DNA of 64,000 bases from Trametopsis cervina (lineage: Eukaryota > Basidiomycota > Agaricomycetes > Polyporales > Irpicaceae). The position numbers and the translations under genes were made by a program. The DNA lies in assembly GCA_022385755.1 (NCBI GenBank), contig MU278356.1, positions 124,001-188,000 on the forward strand, in the 5' to 3' direction. Shown here piece after piece: positions 11,031-26,077 of this stretch; positions within the stretch are counted from its first letter, which is position 1, and every line of letters begins with the position of its first letter. Below the pieces are notes generated by a model. The model did not search any database and was not told where the DNA came from. It saw only the letters and a list, made by a program, of their open reading frames with translations.

Positions 11031-12430
11031 ATTGCGTGGGTTGTTGAAACAATGTAGAGAAAGTATGAACTGCTGGGGAGAGGGATGAGTGTTTCGCGAG
11101 CCTTTATATATCCTCTCAAAGCGTTACCAGGCAGAGCACTTACGTCCAATGCACCCCTCACTATGGAGCCGACCTAGTGTCTTTTCCTTGCGAGCACAGT
11201 TGGAGCAGCGCCCATCTCCAATCTGCCAACGATAAATGACTTATGCTTCTCGCGTAAACTTTGTGAGACGCATTCATGGAATGAACGTGAGGAATGGTAG
11301 CTTGCTAGCTTGTGCAGTCCTGTTAACGTGGGATCCTAGGACCTCTGATGATACACCAAGAGGCTTGATCGCCGTCCGGACATTTCCTGAGGTTTTGTAG
11401 GGCCGATGCTCGATATAATTCGGACACTTTGAGGGCAAAATCCAGTCGAGTCCTAGTGTATTCCTGCGCGAAAACGCGTATTTCTTAATGCCTGATCAAC
11501 TGATTTGCAAGGTCTTGAAACTGGAGGCTTGGTCAGCCATCCAGACGAAGTCTCGGCGGACAGTCCAGACAAAATCGTCCGGACGTCAAATGCCATCTTC
11601 AAAAATTCTGAACAGGACTCACGGCAGAGTCAGCTGGAAACGAGCTTCCAAGCATGGCGTGCATTTCATGCTGAAGGCGTGGAACGTGTGAAGGTATTGG
11701 CGAGAGTTCAATACAAGCGGGTCCCTGAGGTGCTGGAGGTGCACTGCGCACGCAAAAGCCGGACTTTACATTTCCAATGTATATGCGATGGACAGCAGGA
11801 TGACTTGCAGCGGTGGATTTGTACGTCAACCGTGCCTAGGCTATTCGATACGCGCCGCGCCAAGGTTCGCTGTGATATGTCTCCGCTCTGATAACGTTCA
11901 ACGTCGACAGTGCAGCTGCAGCAGCAAACCTGTGGCAGATCTAGGGACCCATGATGAGGGGCGTGACCCTCAACAGGCATAAAAGGTGGCTGATAATGTG
12001 GCCCACATTACATATTCATCGCCTTCACAACTTGACAGTGGACCCTTCGAGCACTTGGGGGGTACTTTCGCAAGCATAGAATGTGAAGACGAGTAAGCGG
12101 GAGGTCCATGGTGGTGGTGATCATGCAACGTCTATCGAACGCGTACTGTACTCGGTGCTAAGCGTAACATGCCATCGGACCGGGCGTGCCTCCGCAGCGC
12201 CGTTATTCCCCAAGTAATGGTGATTGCCTTGCCAGTACCACAGTATAGAACTTTAACATCTCCGAGAGGCGTCCGCAAATATATTCATACTCCATAAGCT
12301 ATCCTCGGATTGTACTGACCGGGCCTCTCGAAGCCGATCGCGATGAATTTTCCTACACTGCCAGTATCAAGCCATTCACGTTGGTTAATCTGCTCTCATA
12401 CAGCAGTCATCCCACATCATCCAGAGAAAA
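11031..12430. other. 1.4-kb region upstream of tyrosinase with no recognised gene
   Basis: After the tyrosinase promoter I find no gene I can name. A 128-codon open frame near 11505 begins with TTG, has no domain and lacks clear splice-linked partners. The region may hold regulatory sequence for the tyrosinase and the Dabb gene, or decayed coding sequence. Confidence 0.5.
11103..11110 (-). promoter_or_regulatory. TATA box of the tyrosinase gene
   Basis: TATATAAA reads toward the tyrosinase start, 73 bases upstream of its ATG. The position fits a fungal core promoter. Confidence 0.6.
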
Positions 12431-12879
12431 ATGCAAGCCATAGAGTTATCTAATCGTCAATGCTCAACTTGCTGATCAACACGGAATAGGGCCCCAACGC
12501 TCTTTCATATCGTCTTGATCAAGTATCAAGAATCGCTTGCACCTGAAAAACGCACCGAGATTGTGAACGCATTTCTCGCGTTGAAAGACACTTGCCTTCT
12601 TCCAGATGGTTCGACTTATATCATTTCAATCGAGGGCGGTCGCAACAATTCGCCTGAAGGTCTCGGGAAGGGCTACGATGCAAGTGCCGTTGTCTATCTC
12701 TTTTTCTCTCAGGTTGCTTATCGCCATATTGCGATGCCTAGCATGCGTTCATTGTGACTTTCAAAGGTGCCGAGGACCGCGACTACTATATTAAAGAGGA
12801 CACCGTACATCATGAGTTCACGAAGCGTCTTCATGATGCCGACGTGACCGTCTTCGACTTTGAGAGTGGAGCATTCTGA
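12431..12879 (+). CDS. Stress-responsive A/B-barrel (Dabb) domain protein
   Basis: Exons 12431-12444, 12490-12679 and 12742-12879 give 113 residues, the size of a single Dabb domain. The core reads HIVLIKYQESL, IVNAFLALKD, SIEGGRNNSPEGLGKGYD|HAFIVTFK and DADVTVFDFESGAF, typical of small dimeric alpha+beta barrels found in stress proteins, cyclases and plant HS1. The second intron appears to use a GC donor (GCAAGT...CCTAG): only that join restores YDHAFIVTF. Exon 1 (14 nt, then a 45-nt intron) is my weakest call and the true start could lie elsewhere upstream. Its function is unknown; small Dabb proteins sometimes act in secondary metabolism. Confidence 0.75.
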
Positions 12880-13478
12880 ACGCTGCAGGAGAGTTGGATC
12901 GATTGGAAGGGGAGTGTAATCATCAATGTTTACAGAGAATCGTTGTAGAAGTGAAAGTCCAATATATGTACATCATGTCGAAGTTTGTGCGATGCGCGAG
13001 CTTGTGTAGTTGAACCCACGACATCTGGATTGTGAGAAAGGCATCAGTCGATTGAGCAGCATCCCTTGCACGATAAATAGCGTCCGAAATGTCTTAAGTG
13101 GTGAGGGCTTGTCGACTTGTCTCCGTCTCATACCCCTGCGGCATGCTGACGCGGCACGCGGCAGACGTAAACTCTGATTCCTGGTGTCGCATCCCAAGTA
13201 CTACTCCCAGAGTTATAACCTATTCGGCCCGAATAGAATGCTACTTGCGCTGCTCCCAGAGTTGCAAGCCAGTCGGGCCAACTCGAATGCGACATCCCAG
13301 CCGTGCCAGCAAGAGTACTTGCGTAGCCCACCGGCAGGTTGAGAGGAGGCGGCCTCTGATGCCCTCTCCGAGATGTCGGAATTGGTGTAGATAGTAATTC
13401 GTTCACTATATATACGGACAGTATGCAAGTCAGTTCGATAGAACCACATCTGCAAAGAAACGAATCACCTCTACTAGC
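12880..13478. other. Intergenic region with promoter of the oxidoreductase
   Basis: No gene recognised. It contains a TATA element at 13407-13414 near the right end. A few related short phrases (such as ttgcaagccagtcgggcc and ggcccgaatagaatgc) hint at weak repeats. Confidence 0.5.
13407..13414 (+). promoter_or_regulatory. TATA box of the ToxD-like oxidoreductase
   Basis: TATATATA lies 65 bases upstream of the ATG at 13479, a good position for a core promoter element. Confidence 0.6.
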
Positions 13479-14836
13479 ATGTCGCACCAAGCTCTCATCA
13501 TTCCTGCACCCGGCTCTCCTTTCGAATTAGGGTCGCGTCCCACTCCCAAGCCTGGTCCCGGAGAAGTGCTCATCAAGAACGTCACTGTCGGGCTGTCTAG
13601 GGTCGACACAATGATCCAAACGATGGGACTCTTTGTTGATCAAGGTGGATTTCCCACTGTTGCTGGCTGCGAGGGCGCAGGAGTAATCGAAGCCGTCGGC
13701 GAGGGCGTGGAAAGTTGGAAGAAAGGGGATAGAGTGTGCGTCCGTCCCCAAATACAGAGTAGACACATGCTGACACCACGCCAGGCTGTATGAAAGCTTT
13801 TGGTCACCAGACAGGATGTCTTTCCAGGAGTTCACGATCGCTAACGGTGGATGGATCTCTGAGGTAGTATCGATCTTTATGGAAGGTAGAGCAAGAATAC
13901 TGACAAAGTTATGAAGATCCCGCCTGAGGTATCGTTCGAAGAAGCGGCTACTATCCCCGTCGGTTTCACGACCGCGGCGGTGGGTCTCTACCACCCTCGC
14001 ACTGTTCGCGGAGGGATTGCCCTCACGGCGCCGTGGGAGACTGATGGGAAAGGAAAGTATTCTGGGCAGCCGGCCATTGTCATCGGGGGGTCCAGCTCGG
14101 TCGGCCAGTTCGGTAGGTCCCCCTTTCTTTCGCGAAACGTTTGTGCTTATGCTCCAGTAGCCCTTCAGCTGCTGAAGGCGTCCGGTTTCAGCCCCATCAT
14201 CACCACTGCGTCCAAGAGCAACGAGGCATATTGCAAGGCTGCCGGTGCTACGCACGTAATTGATTACCATGATGTGCCCTACGAAGAGCTACCCGCTGCC
14301 GTGAAGAAGATCACCTCCCTGCCCGTCCCGGTTGTATACGAAGCAACGCCCACGCCGGAGTCGCAAAAGGCTTGCTTGGAGATACTGGCGCCCAATGGGG
14401 GCTATGTGACTACCACACCCGTGAATCCGGAGATCGGCAAAACTGGCGAAGCGACTACGGATGGAAAATGGGTAGTATGGCCTTTCGGGAGCGCAGTAGA
14501 GGGTGCTCACCTTGAGTTCGGTAAACACATGTTCCTTGGGCTCACGGATCTGCTGAAGAAGGGTGATCTGAAGGTAAATATTTGCCATTTAGTGTCACGG
14601 ATAGATTACTCACAAATCCATCATAGCCAAACAAAGTGGAGGTCGTCCCTCGTGGCCTTGCAGGAACTACGGATGGCTTGTTGCGAGTATTGCAGGGCGT
14701 CAGCGGTGTTAAACTGGTAGCCAATATCTCGCAAACAGAGGGAGAGATCGGTGTCAGGAGCTTCGAGAAGTACCTCCCGCCCATTGAGCCCCTGATCAGA
14801 GCTGTATACCCTGTAGGAACCTCCTTGCCCGCATAA
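13479..14836 (+). CDS. Zinc-type alcohol dehydrogenase-like (MDR) oxidoreductase, ToxD-like
   Basis: Exons 13479-13735, 13785-13863, 13917-14112, 14158-14573 and 14627-14836 sum to 385 residues. The N-terminal GroES-like domain reads KPGPGEVLIKNVTVGLSRVD and VAGCEGAGVIEAVGEGV. The Rossmann domain shows IVIGGSSSVGQF, the NADP-binding glycine loop, then IITTASKSNEAYCKAAGATHVIDY. The catalytic-zinc ligands of true alcohol dehydrogenases are not seen, so this belongs with the zinc-free enoyl or quinone reductase branch (ToxD, trans-acting ER family). The substrate is unknown. The exon 3 start is uncertain by a few codons. Intron 3 (14113-14157, 45 nt) is in frame and stop-free and could be retained. 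Confidence 0.85.
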
Positions 14837-15107
14837 TCGGGCGTGGAGTTGTCAGCTTGTTATATGTGACCGTGTTAATATTTATTTCGTTAAATGACTC
14901 TACTTGCTGTGAGGCAGTTCGCCGCATGAGGGGTGTTCTCAGTGAATCGGAGTGGGCATTCAACAGTGAGGCAAAGCCTTCTGACACATCCAAGCAGTAG
15001 GATAGGCTCTATAATACAATAGTAACATACAAACAACCATGCAAGAAAACATATAGACTCACAGACTTAACATTCTTAGCTGCGGTCAGGTACACTACCC
15101 CTCAAGA

Positions 15108-15871
15108 TCACGAGTTTATCACCCACTGCCGCACTGCTTCGCACCCGCCAATATCAGGATGCAGCATCACTGACGCAAGCCAGTGCTGCAGCGCCCTCCT
15201 TCTCTTATCCAAGAACGTCGCCCTAAACTTCGACAGCGGGTTCTTCGGGGGCAGCTGCGGGATCAAAGACTGCTGGTGCGCCGGAAGAGATGACCGCAGC
15301 CGCCAATACAGCTGTTCGAAAGCGGTGTACCGCTTGTGCACATGCACGACTGTGCCTTCCTTGGTGTGCACAACGCAGTCGTACACTATGTACGCGCCGC
15401 CCTTCTTGTCACCTACACTGGTCCAACCGATGACCTGGACGTCTCGGGCGAACGCACCGCTCGAGCTGGAGTCCTTGCCCGAGTTGTCCGCGAGCCAGAT
15501 GCTGCGTGAGTCCTGGGAGAAGATGGACTCTGGGCGGGGACGGCGAGACGATCGCGAAGGTCCTTTGCGGTGTCGGACTGCCGACGACCGTTCGGTCTCT
15601 TCATCGGAGAGACTTGCAACCAACGGGGTCTGTGCACCAAGTGTCGTGTTAGCAGGCGGCCCAAACGCCCCTAACCTGCAACGACAAGGAAATAAAATGT
15701 ACTCACATCGCACATATCCTCGTACATTCGAATTTCCTCCTCTACATTAATCTCAGAAGGCAAAATCTCCAGCAAAGACGCAGATCTCCTTATAGGACGA
15801 GTTTCGGGCACGCTCAACGGTCCTCCAAGCTGTGGAGTGCTGGAAGCGAGAGGATCGTCGGATTTTGCCAT
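15108..15871 (-). CDS. PX (phox-homology) domain protein, Ypt35-like
   Basis: Exons 15871-15707 and 15629-15108 give 228 residues. The first 100 residues are acidic and Ser-rich. A PX domain fills the rest: VQVIGWTSVGDKKGGAYIVYDC, the phosphoinositide-binding KRYTAF, the proline loop QLPPKNPLSKF and the closing helix RRRALQHWLASVMLHP. PX domains bind PI3P on endosomes and vacuoles. The small size and single domain resemble yeast Ypt35, which recruits Vps13, but that orthology is a guess. The intron (77 nt) has a clear GCTAAC branch site about 20 nt before its acceptor. Confidence 0.85.
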
Positions 15872-16327
15872 CGTAGGTGTGCAGTTATGGCTTTCGTAGA
15901 TGCAGAGTAGATCATAGAGCCGTTAGGAGATGACCAAGCATGAATCGGTACCTGTACAAGAGCGGAGGGACGGAGAGACCTGGCGAGGTTCACGGCATCA
16001 TCAACGACTAATACTTTTGATCCGTTATGTCTCCTCGGAGTCGGAGCTCCGCAACCTTGGAGTTCGCCGTTCATTCAAGTTCGAGATGAGGGCCTCGAGC
16101 GTGCAAACATTGCAATATAGGAATCCAGCCCAGGTTTACCGAGTCCTACCAGCCTCTCAACCCCACAAAGTGGCAGGTGAGTGCATTAACCAAGTTGTCC
16201 ATGACTGATCTGCATGCGTTACTCCGACGCTTGTTTGCCAAATATCTCGATTACAGTTACAACCCAGTTAGATATGTAGTAAATACACTCGAAAGTCTAT
16301 GTTGGACATCGTGTTGATAGAATACAT
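15872..16327. other. Promoter region of the PX gene and 3' end of RIB3
   Basis: No gene recognised in these 456 bases. They separate the start of the PX gene from the end of RIB3; both genes are on the minus strand. Confidence 0.6.
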
Positions 16328-17251
16328 TTATTGCTTCTCACCGTCCACCGCCGCTGTATGCCCGTTCCCCAAGCTTCGCCTGTACTCCGCAAGCATATCC
16401 ACACTGATCATCTTGAGTCCCCACCGGTCGGCGAACGCCCTCAATGCATCTCTGCGCATCATCGTGCCCTCTTCATCGTCGTTCACCAGTTCACAAAGTA
16501 CGCCTCCCTGTGGGAGGCCTGTGAGCAAGCAAAGGTCAACTCCGGATTCGGTGTGTCCCCGTCGTGTAAGCACTCCTCCGGGGCGTGCGCGTAGAGGCAC
16601 CATATGCCCTGGACGAGAAAAGGCGGAGGGTGAGGCTTGTGAGGAGGCAAGTGCGCGTGCAGTCAATGCTCGGTCGTGTGCAGAGATTCCGGTGGTTGTA
16701 CCTGTGAAATCTCAGTTAGGGGCTGAGAAGACATCTGAAAGCGATTGGGAACGTACCAAATTTATAGTCTACAGTTACAGTGTACGCGGTCCGATGAGGA
16801 TCCTCGTTCTGGTGCACCATCATGGGTATCTCGAGTTCCTCCAATCTTTCGGAAGGAAGGGATATGCAGATATAGCCACTAATTCAGAAAACCAAAAGAT
16901 TTTAGCACGCTCCCGCGAGTACAGAATAGGGTATGCACACCTCGTATGCCGTATCATCCATGCCATTTTCTCTGTTGAGACCTCGCTCCCGGCAATAATA
17001 AGGTCGCCTTCGTTTTCCCTCCCCTCATCGTCCGCAACGACCAAGAACTCTCCCCGCGAAAAGGCCTCCAGAGCGTCCTCTATTGGATCAAATGCAAAGC
17101 TTGTCCGTGCAGGGGCGTCGAGGACCTCTTGCGGTCGTGCAGAAGATCTCGGAAGAGGAGGCGGGGGCGGTATTTGCACGGCGTTGGAGTGCTTGAGGGG
17201 AAGGGACATGGTCGTCGGAGTGAACGTCGGTGTGGTGGCGACAGGAGCCAT
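16328..17251 (-). CDS. RIB3: 3,4-dihydroxy-2-butanone 4-phosphate synthase
   Basis: Converts ribulose 5-phosphate to L-3,4-dihydroxy-2-butanone 4-phosphate plus formate, one of the two branches of riboflavin synthesis. Exons 17251-16941, 16878-16757 and 16701-16328 give 268 residues. The conserved [15 protein letters not shown] holds the metal-binding acidic residues. Later come SGYIC, the sequence [30 protein letters not shown] and the substrate-binding GHTESGVDL. There is no fused GTP cyclohydrolase II domain, as expected in fungi. An N-terminal extension of about 50 residues is Pro-rich and poorly conserved. A long open frame on the opposite strand is a shadow. Confidence 0.96.
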
Positions 17252-17704
17252 GTTCTGCGTCTAGATGTCCAGTGCGGAGGTTTGTACCGCGATGCACGGG
17301 ACAGCCACCATATATATATGACGATGAAGAAAGATTACGAGTACGAGAACATATTGGCTTAGTGTGAATCGTGCACTGACTCAGGCGTTCCGGTCTTATG
17401 CGGCAGTTCTACGCGAGCCCGGACGCGGCTACAATCTCATGCCCACCAACCCAAGTGTGAAAAATGGAGGCAGAATTATGATCGAATTGTAGGCTCGGGG
17501 AAGTATATGTAGAGTACATTGGCTATAACGCTTACTGTCGACGCTGTCCACAGGGATCGTTAGCTCTGACGGCGCTGGCGAAGATCATCTATACTTAGTA
17601 ATCAATTCCACTATGAGCAATGTGTAATATTGAAGCCCACAGGACAATGTTGTACATATTATAATTGAGTGCAAAACTCATGCTATCAGAATGAACCTGT
17701 GCGA
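17252..17704. other. RIB3 promoter and TUL1 3' flank
   Basis: No gene seen in these 453 bases. They hold the RIB3 promoter (TATA at 17311-17318) and the 3' flank of TUL1. Confidence 0.6.
17311..17318 (-). promoter_or_regulatory. TATA element of RIB3
   Basis: A TATATATA run lies about 60 bases upstream of the RIB3 ATG. Its distance suits a core promoter, although it might be simple sequence. Confidence 0.45.
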
Positions 17705-20700
17705 TCAAAGAGGTGGAAGAGGACGTCTGCATTGAGGACAGATGTTCTGGTACCAAAGTTTGGTCAGAAACAATTCATTTCAGAGATGAAGAATAATTAC
17801 TTTGATAGCAAGCCACTGTAGAAATTCATAGAGATAAGCTACGTGTAGAAGCGGACGCAGAGAGAACGAGACTCACTCTTTCCAAGCATGCCGTGTGCTG
17901 GGTTGCATAACACACACGCATTAGTAAGCGATATTAGTCATCCAGCAAGATATTCGTAAACGCACGAAAAGATGATGACACGGCGCAAGGCTGTAGCTCT
18001 TCCTTGCGCTTTGAGCCCACAACTGGGTTGTATGGCGTGCCAGACTATGGGTCTCGCTCTTTTCGTCTGGTCGCTGTCGAAGGGTGGAATCCACCTGGAT
18101 CGTGTCCATGCAGATGGCGCAGTCTCCAAGCGATTGTTCAGGAGCTTCCGGGTCAGGCAACGGCAGCGGCGGGTGGTAATTGTACACGTTGGTGCTGGTC
18201 ATCTGTGGGGTATGTGTGAGCTTGTCAGACGTGAGAGCAATGGAGTTCAAGACGAACCCCTTCCGGGAAGAACAATGTGGGGCCGAAGTATTCCTGCAGC
18301 AAAATCACGAGGACCTGCAGCAGTACGAAAACGGCTACTCCATAAACCCATGCTATTGCAATGATCAGTGCGCATTTCGTGTAAAGGCTACTATAAATGG
18401 CGTACGTCTCTGTTCAATATCAAGCACGTTCTTGGGACATCCAAGGAAGTCTATCAATGTATCAGCTGTCGCACCTTGTACCGCAGGCCATAAAGAACTT
18501 ACATAAAAGATAATACAGTCGACAGAGTGTCGTACCGACAAGATACTCTGCAGCAAGACCGCTGTTACGCGCGCGGCGCATTGCACGATATATCTGAGTC
18601 AACCATAGTGAGGAGTACAAAGCCCCAACGAAGATCAGAGGGATAGACAAAACGATGACGAGGCGGAAGACGACCAATAAGAAAAATGACATGATAGCCC
18701 CTGGAAGGAAACCACCAATGAGTTTCGTAAGTTGTTCATAATCGTACAGGGGACGTACACATTCGAGCGGTGGGATCGTTGCGGAAATGGTCCCATATGA
18801 ATCGTGCGAGGGTGGGTCGCGGAGGAAGTGTAGTGGGCGTTGGAGTTGGCGGCGTGAACACTATAGGCGGCAAATCACGACTATCTGGCGCTGCATCGGT
18901 TGCATCAGTTGAGTGAGTACGGTCGTTGGGAGCTGTGGTAGGGGCCGGGTTCGGCGGTGTTGGTGCTTGCGGCTGTGGGAGCGGGGCTGGGGCCGGAGGG
19001 CTAACTCGAACTTCTTCAGGACCTTGTAGCTGCCCTATCAGGACGGCAAATTGCTGCGAACAAGGGTTCAGCGCAGATGCTAGTCAAGTAGCGTTAAGCA
19101 CTTACTGCTTCATACACGAACAAGATACATGCGACACCAGCAGGCGCCAGAACGGCGATTGATGTGCGTCCCTCGGCCAAAATTGCCAGTGTGACATGCT
19201 GTATGTGCATGGTGTAAGAATGGATGGATATATATATGAACGTTGAAATGCTCACGCCGACGAAAGAAACGGCGTCTATGAGGCTCTGGATGATGAACGG
19301 ATAGCGGGAAACGCGAGAAAGGCCTGCTGCCGACCTGCTACGAGCCACTTGGCGGAGCAGAAGACATAGGAGCGCGAGGTTCATTATTGCAGCTATTCCG
19401 CCATCTAAGAAAAAGAGCTCAGACTAGATAGCCAACGTACAAAAAAGAATAATGACATACACGTAGTGATCTTGCGGAAGAGGCTTTGCGATCTGCGATA
19501 CAACGTGGTTTAGCTGACGCATGGGAATTACAAATAGTCATTCATACTTCAGCCCCTCCATCTGCGGTAGTTCATACAGTATACCACAATTTCTGCTTAT
19601 GAGTAACCCGTTGATCTTCATGTCCGGGGGCTTGACTGTGCTGATCCCAGTGGGGTTGTTAATCTCGTCCTCAAGCTCTTGCAGTAGAGATAGAGGAACA
19701 GTGCTCGGTATCACTTGACCAAAGAACTTGAAAGAACATGAGGTCTTAGGATTTTCGTCTGCTTGAATGGATACATCTTAGTGCCACCGCTAGTGATAGC
19801 ATATCACACATCACTGACCGCGCGAATTCTCTTCAAGGGTACCGTCTTCAACTCTTTCCTTGAGCTTGGCTTCTCTGGTGATCAATTCGGCTTCGACAAG
19901 TCGTGCAGTATCGTTTTGACGTGCGACTGGCACAAGAGTTGGGAGGTAGCGGATATCTATGCCATTTCTTTAGAAGACGTACCATCAGCCTGCATTGGCT
20001 CCTTGACTGTTCAATGTGAACGAAGTGAGGTACGTACTCGCTTGTCTCAGCAAAGGCATACAAAGAGCCATTTGAGATGAAGTGCACTCCTTCAATTTCG
20101 AAGCGCATTTCTTCAGATGTGTCCGGGTCTGACAAATCTATCTTTCCCTGAAATGCGGGGCCCATATAATTGAATATCATCAAGGTGACTAGTGGTACTA
20201 CATACGTGGATCAATGCAATGTCCTCAGACAGATTCCTTTTCATGGCTTCCTCCGACCATAGCTTCTTATCCCCGAAGCTGATAGAGGTTTTCGTCGAGT
20301 GCGCCCACTTCCACTTACCTTGCCGCTCGCTGAGGGCCGTCGCGTTAGTAAGATTAGCGGACGATATAAAATCCTGCGCATGTTGCAGCCAAAATGGGGG
20401 CGACTGTGGTGGATTGGCAGTAACGTTGGTAAGGTTGTGAAAGTGGATATCGCCTCGCCAGAACCCAGTCAAGTTCGTATAGTATGACCCGGCATATGGA
20501 TCCAGTTGGCGGCCGAACGTTACGAAGTCAGAGACGAGAGGTATCCATGTTGGATTGAGGGCCGGCTGATACAAAACAGTGAGATTATCTTCCACCAAGC
20601 TAGGGATATGCATATAACTGACCAGAGAGAAGTTAGAGGTAGTGCCATTTAGCCATGCAGAATAGCTGTGGATGTTCGCGTGTATTGTCGAGAGAGTGTC

Positions 20701-20871
20701 AAGCCATTTGTTCTTTCCCGCCACCTCCTCCGACGTGTTATTCATGATAATCCATATGACGAACGAGATGAAGAGAAACGATGGGATTGAGCTTGGTTGT
20801 CGTTGACCAGGAAGAGTTTCTTGTGCTACTCCCTGCTCTACATCAGAGCCTTGAGGAGGTGACAGAGGCAT
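17705..20871 (-). CDS. TUL1: Transmembrane RING E3 ubiquitin ligase of the Golgi Dsc complex
   Basis: Tul1/DscA is the membrane E3 of the Dsc complex, which ubiquitinates Golgi and endosomal membrane proteins and, in several fungi, activates SREBP. I read about 15 exons from ATG 20871 to TGA 17707-17705. An N-terminal signal anchor (PSFLFISFVIWIIM) is followed by a lumenal region with many N-glycosylation sequons (NGT, NFS, NLT, NVT, NLS). Several membrane segments follow (for example LALLCLLL, IMSFFLLVVFRLVIVLSIPLIF). The C-terminus is a RING-H2: CAICMD, then about 40 residues, APCHHLFHTACLERW, then CPQC. The RING is split over tiny exons (HTACLER 21 nt, WLAIK 15 nt). The first possible ATG, at 20871, has an A at -3. 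A proline-rich cytosolic loop separates the membrane bundles. Confidence 0.92.
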
Positions 20872-21336
20872 GATGGCAGACAGCACGCAAGCTTGCAAGT
20901 ATCGCTCGGGAGAGCGAATATGCTGCGGAAGGAAAGCAGGCGAGTGAAGGCGACCCTATAGCAGCGGTGGCGGGCGAAGGTATACGTAGGTGTTCGGGGT
21001 CACGAACCCGCTTGATGCGCCAATGCGTCAATGATCGCATCACCGACATCAAACGGAACGGCACCGTCTGCAGATCCCTGCCTTCCCAGGCATCACTTGC
21101 TCTCCCGTTCCTACTTTAACCTTGAAAGTAAGTTGAGGATCTCTGTTAATTTAACACTCCTTCTGAAGCCTATTTATTTGTCAGATAATAGGTCCTCTAG
21201 TGACCTGTGCGTGATCCGTTTGTGGTGTGCACCGCGGATCCGACGTGTCAAGCTTGTCAAGGTTTGCCAGCGGAACCCGGTTTAATTGAGTGCAGTAGTT
21301 CTTCTGCAGGCGACCTTTGAATCCCACGGTACAGCT
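20872..21336. promoter_or_regulatory. Divergent promoter of TUL1 and the GH47 mannosidase
   Basis: These 465 bases separate the two divergent starts. I see no clear TATA box and no gene. Both flanking genes encode secretory-pathway membrane proteins, so shared control is possible. Confidence 0.5.
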
Positions 21337-23481
<2,145 letters not shown>

Positions 23482-23741
23482 AGCACGGCATATACACAAC
23501 CATCTCATCGACCTAGATTTACGGCATACCCTGTACTCTATAATTCACCCAACCATGGATTTCAGCTCGCGCAATTCGGCACCGCTTTCGTCCTCCTGGC
23601 GTACTGGGAGGCGGATAGAGTAGTCGAGTCCGATACAAATACATTCACTCATAATCTTTCGTAATATCGTACAATAAGATAGCTTCGACATTTCGTTTGT
23701 GTAAGAGGTCCTTGCATCCTTTTTCCTTCCAACAAATGTTC

Positions 23742-26077
<2,336 letters not shown>

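Noticed and set aside
11505..11891. 128-codon open frame
   Set aside because: It starts with TTG, has no domain and no partner exons.
16299..17264. 321-codon open frame on the plus strand
   Set aside because: It lies antisense to RIB3, whose conserved motifs and splice sites explain the sequence.
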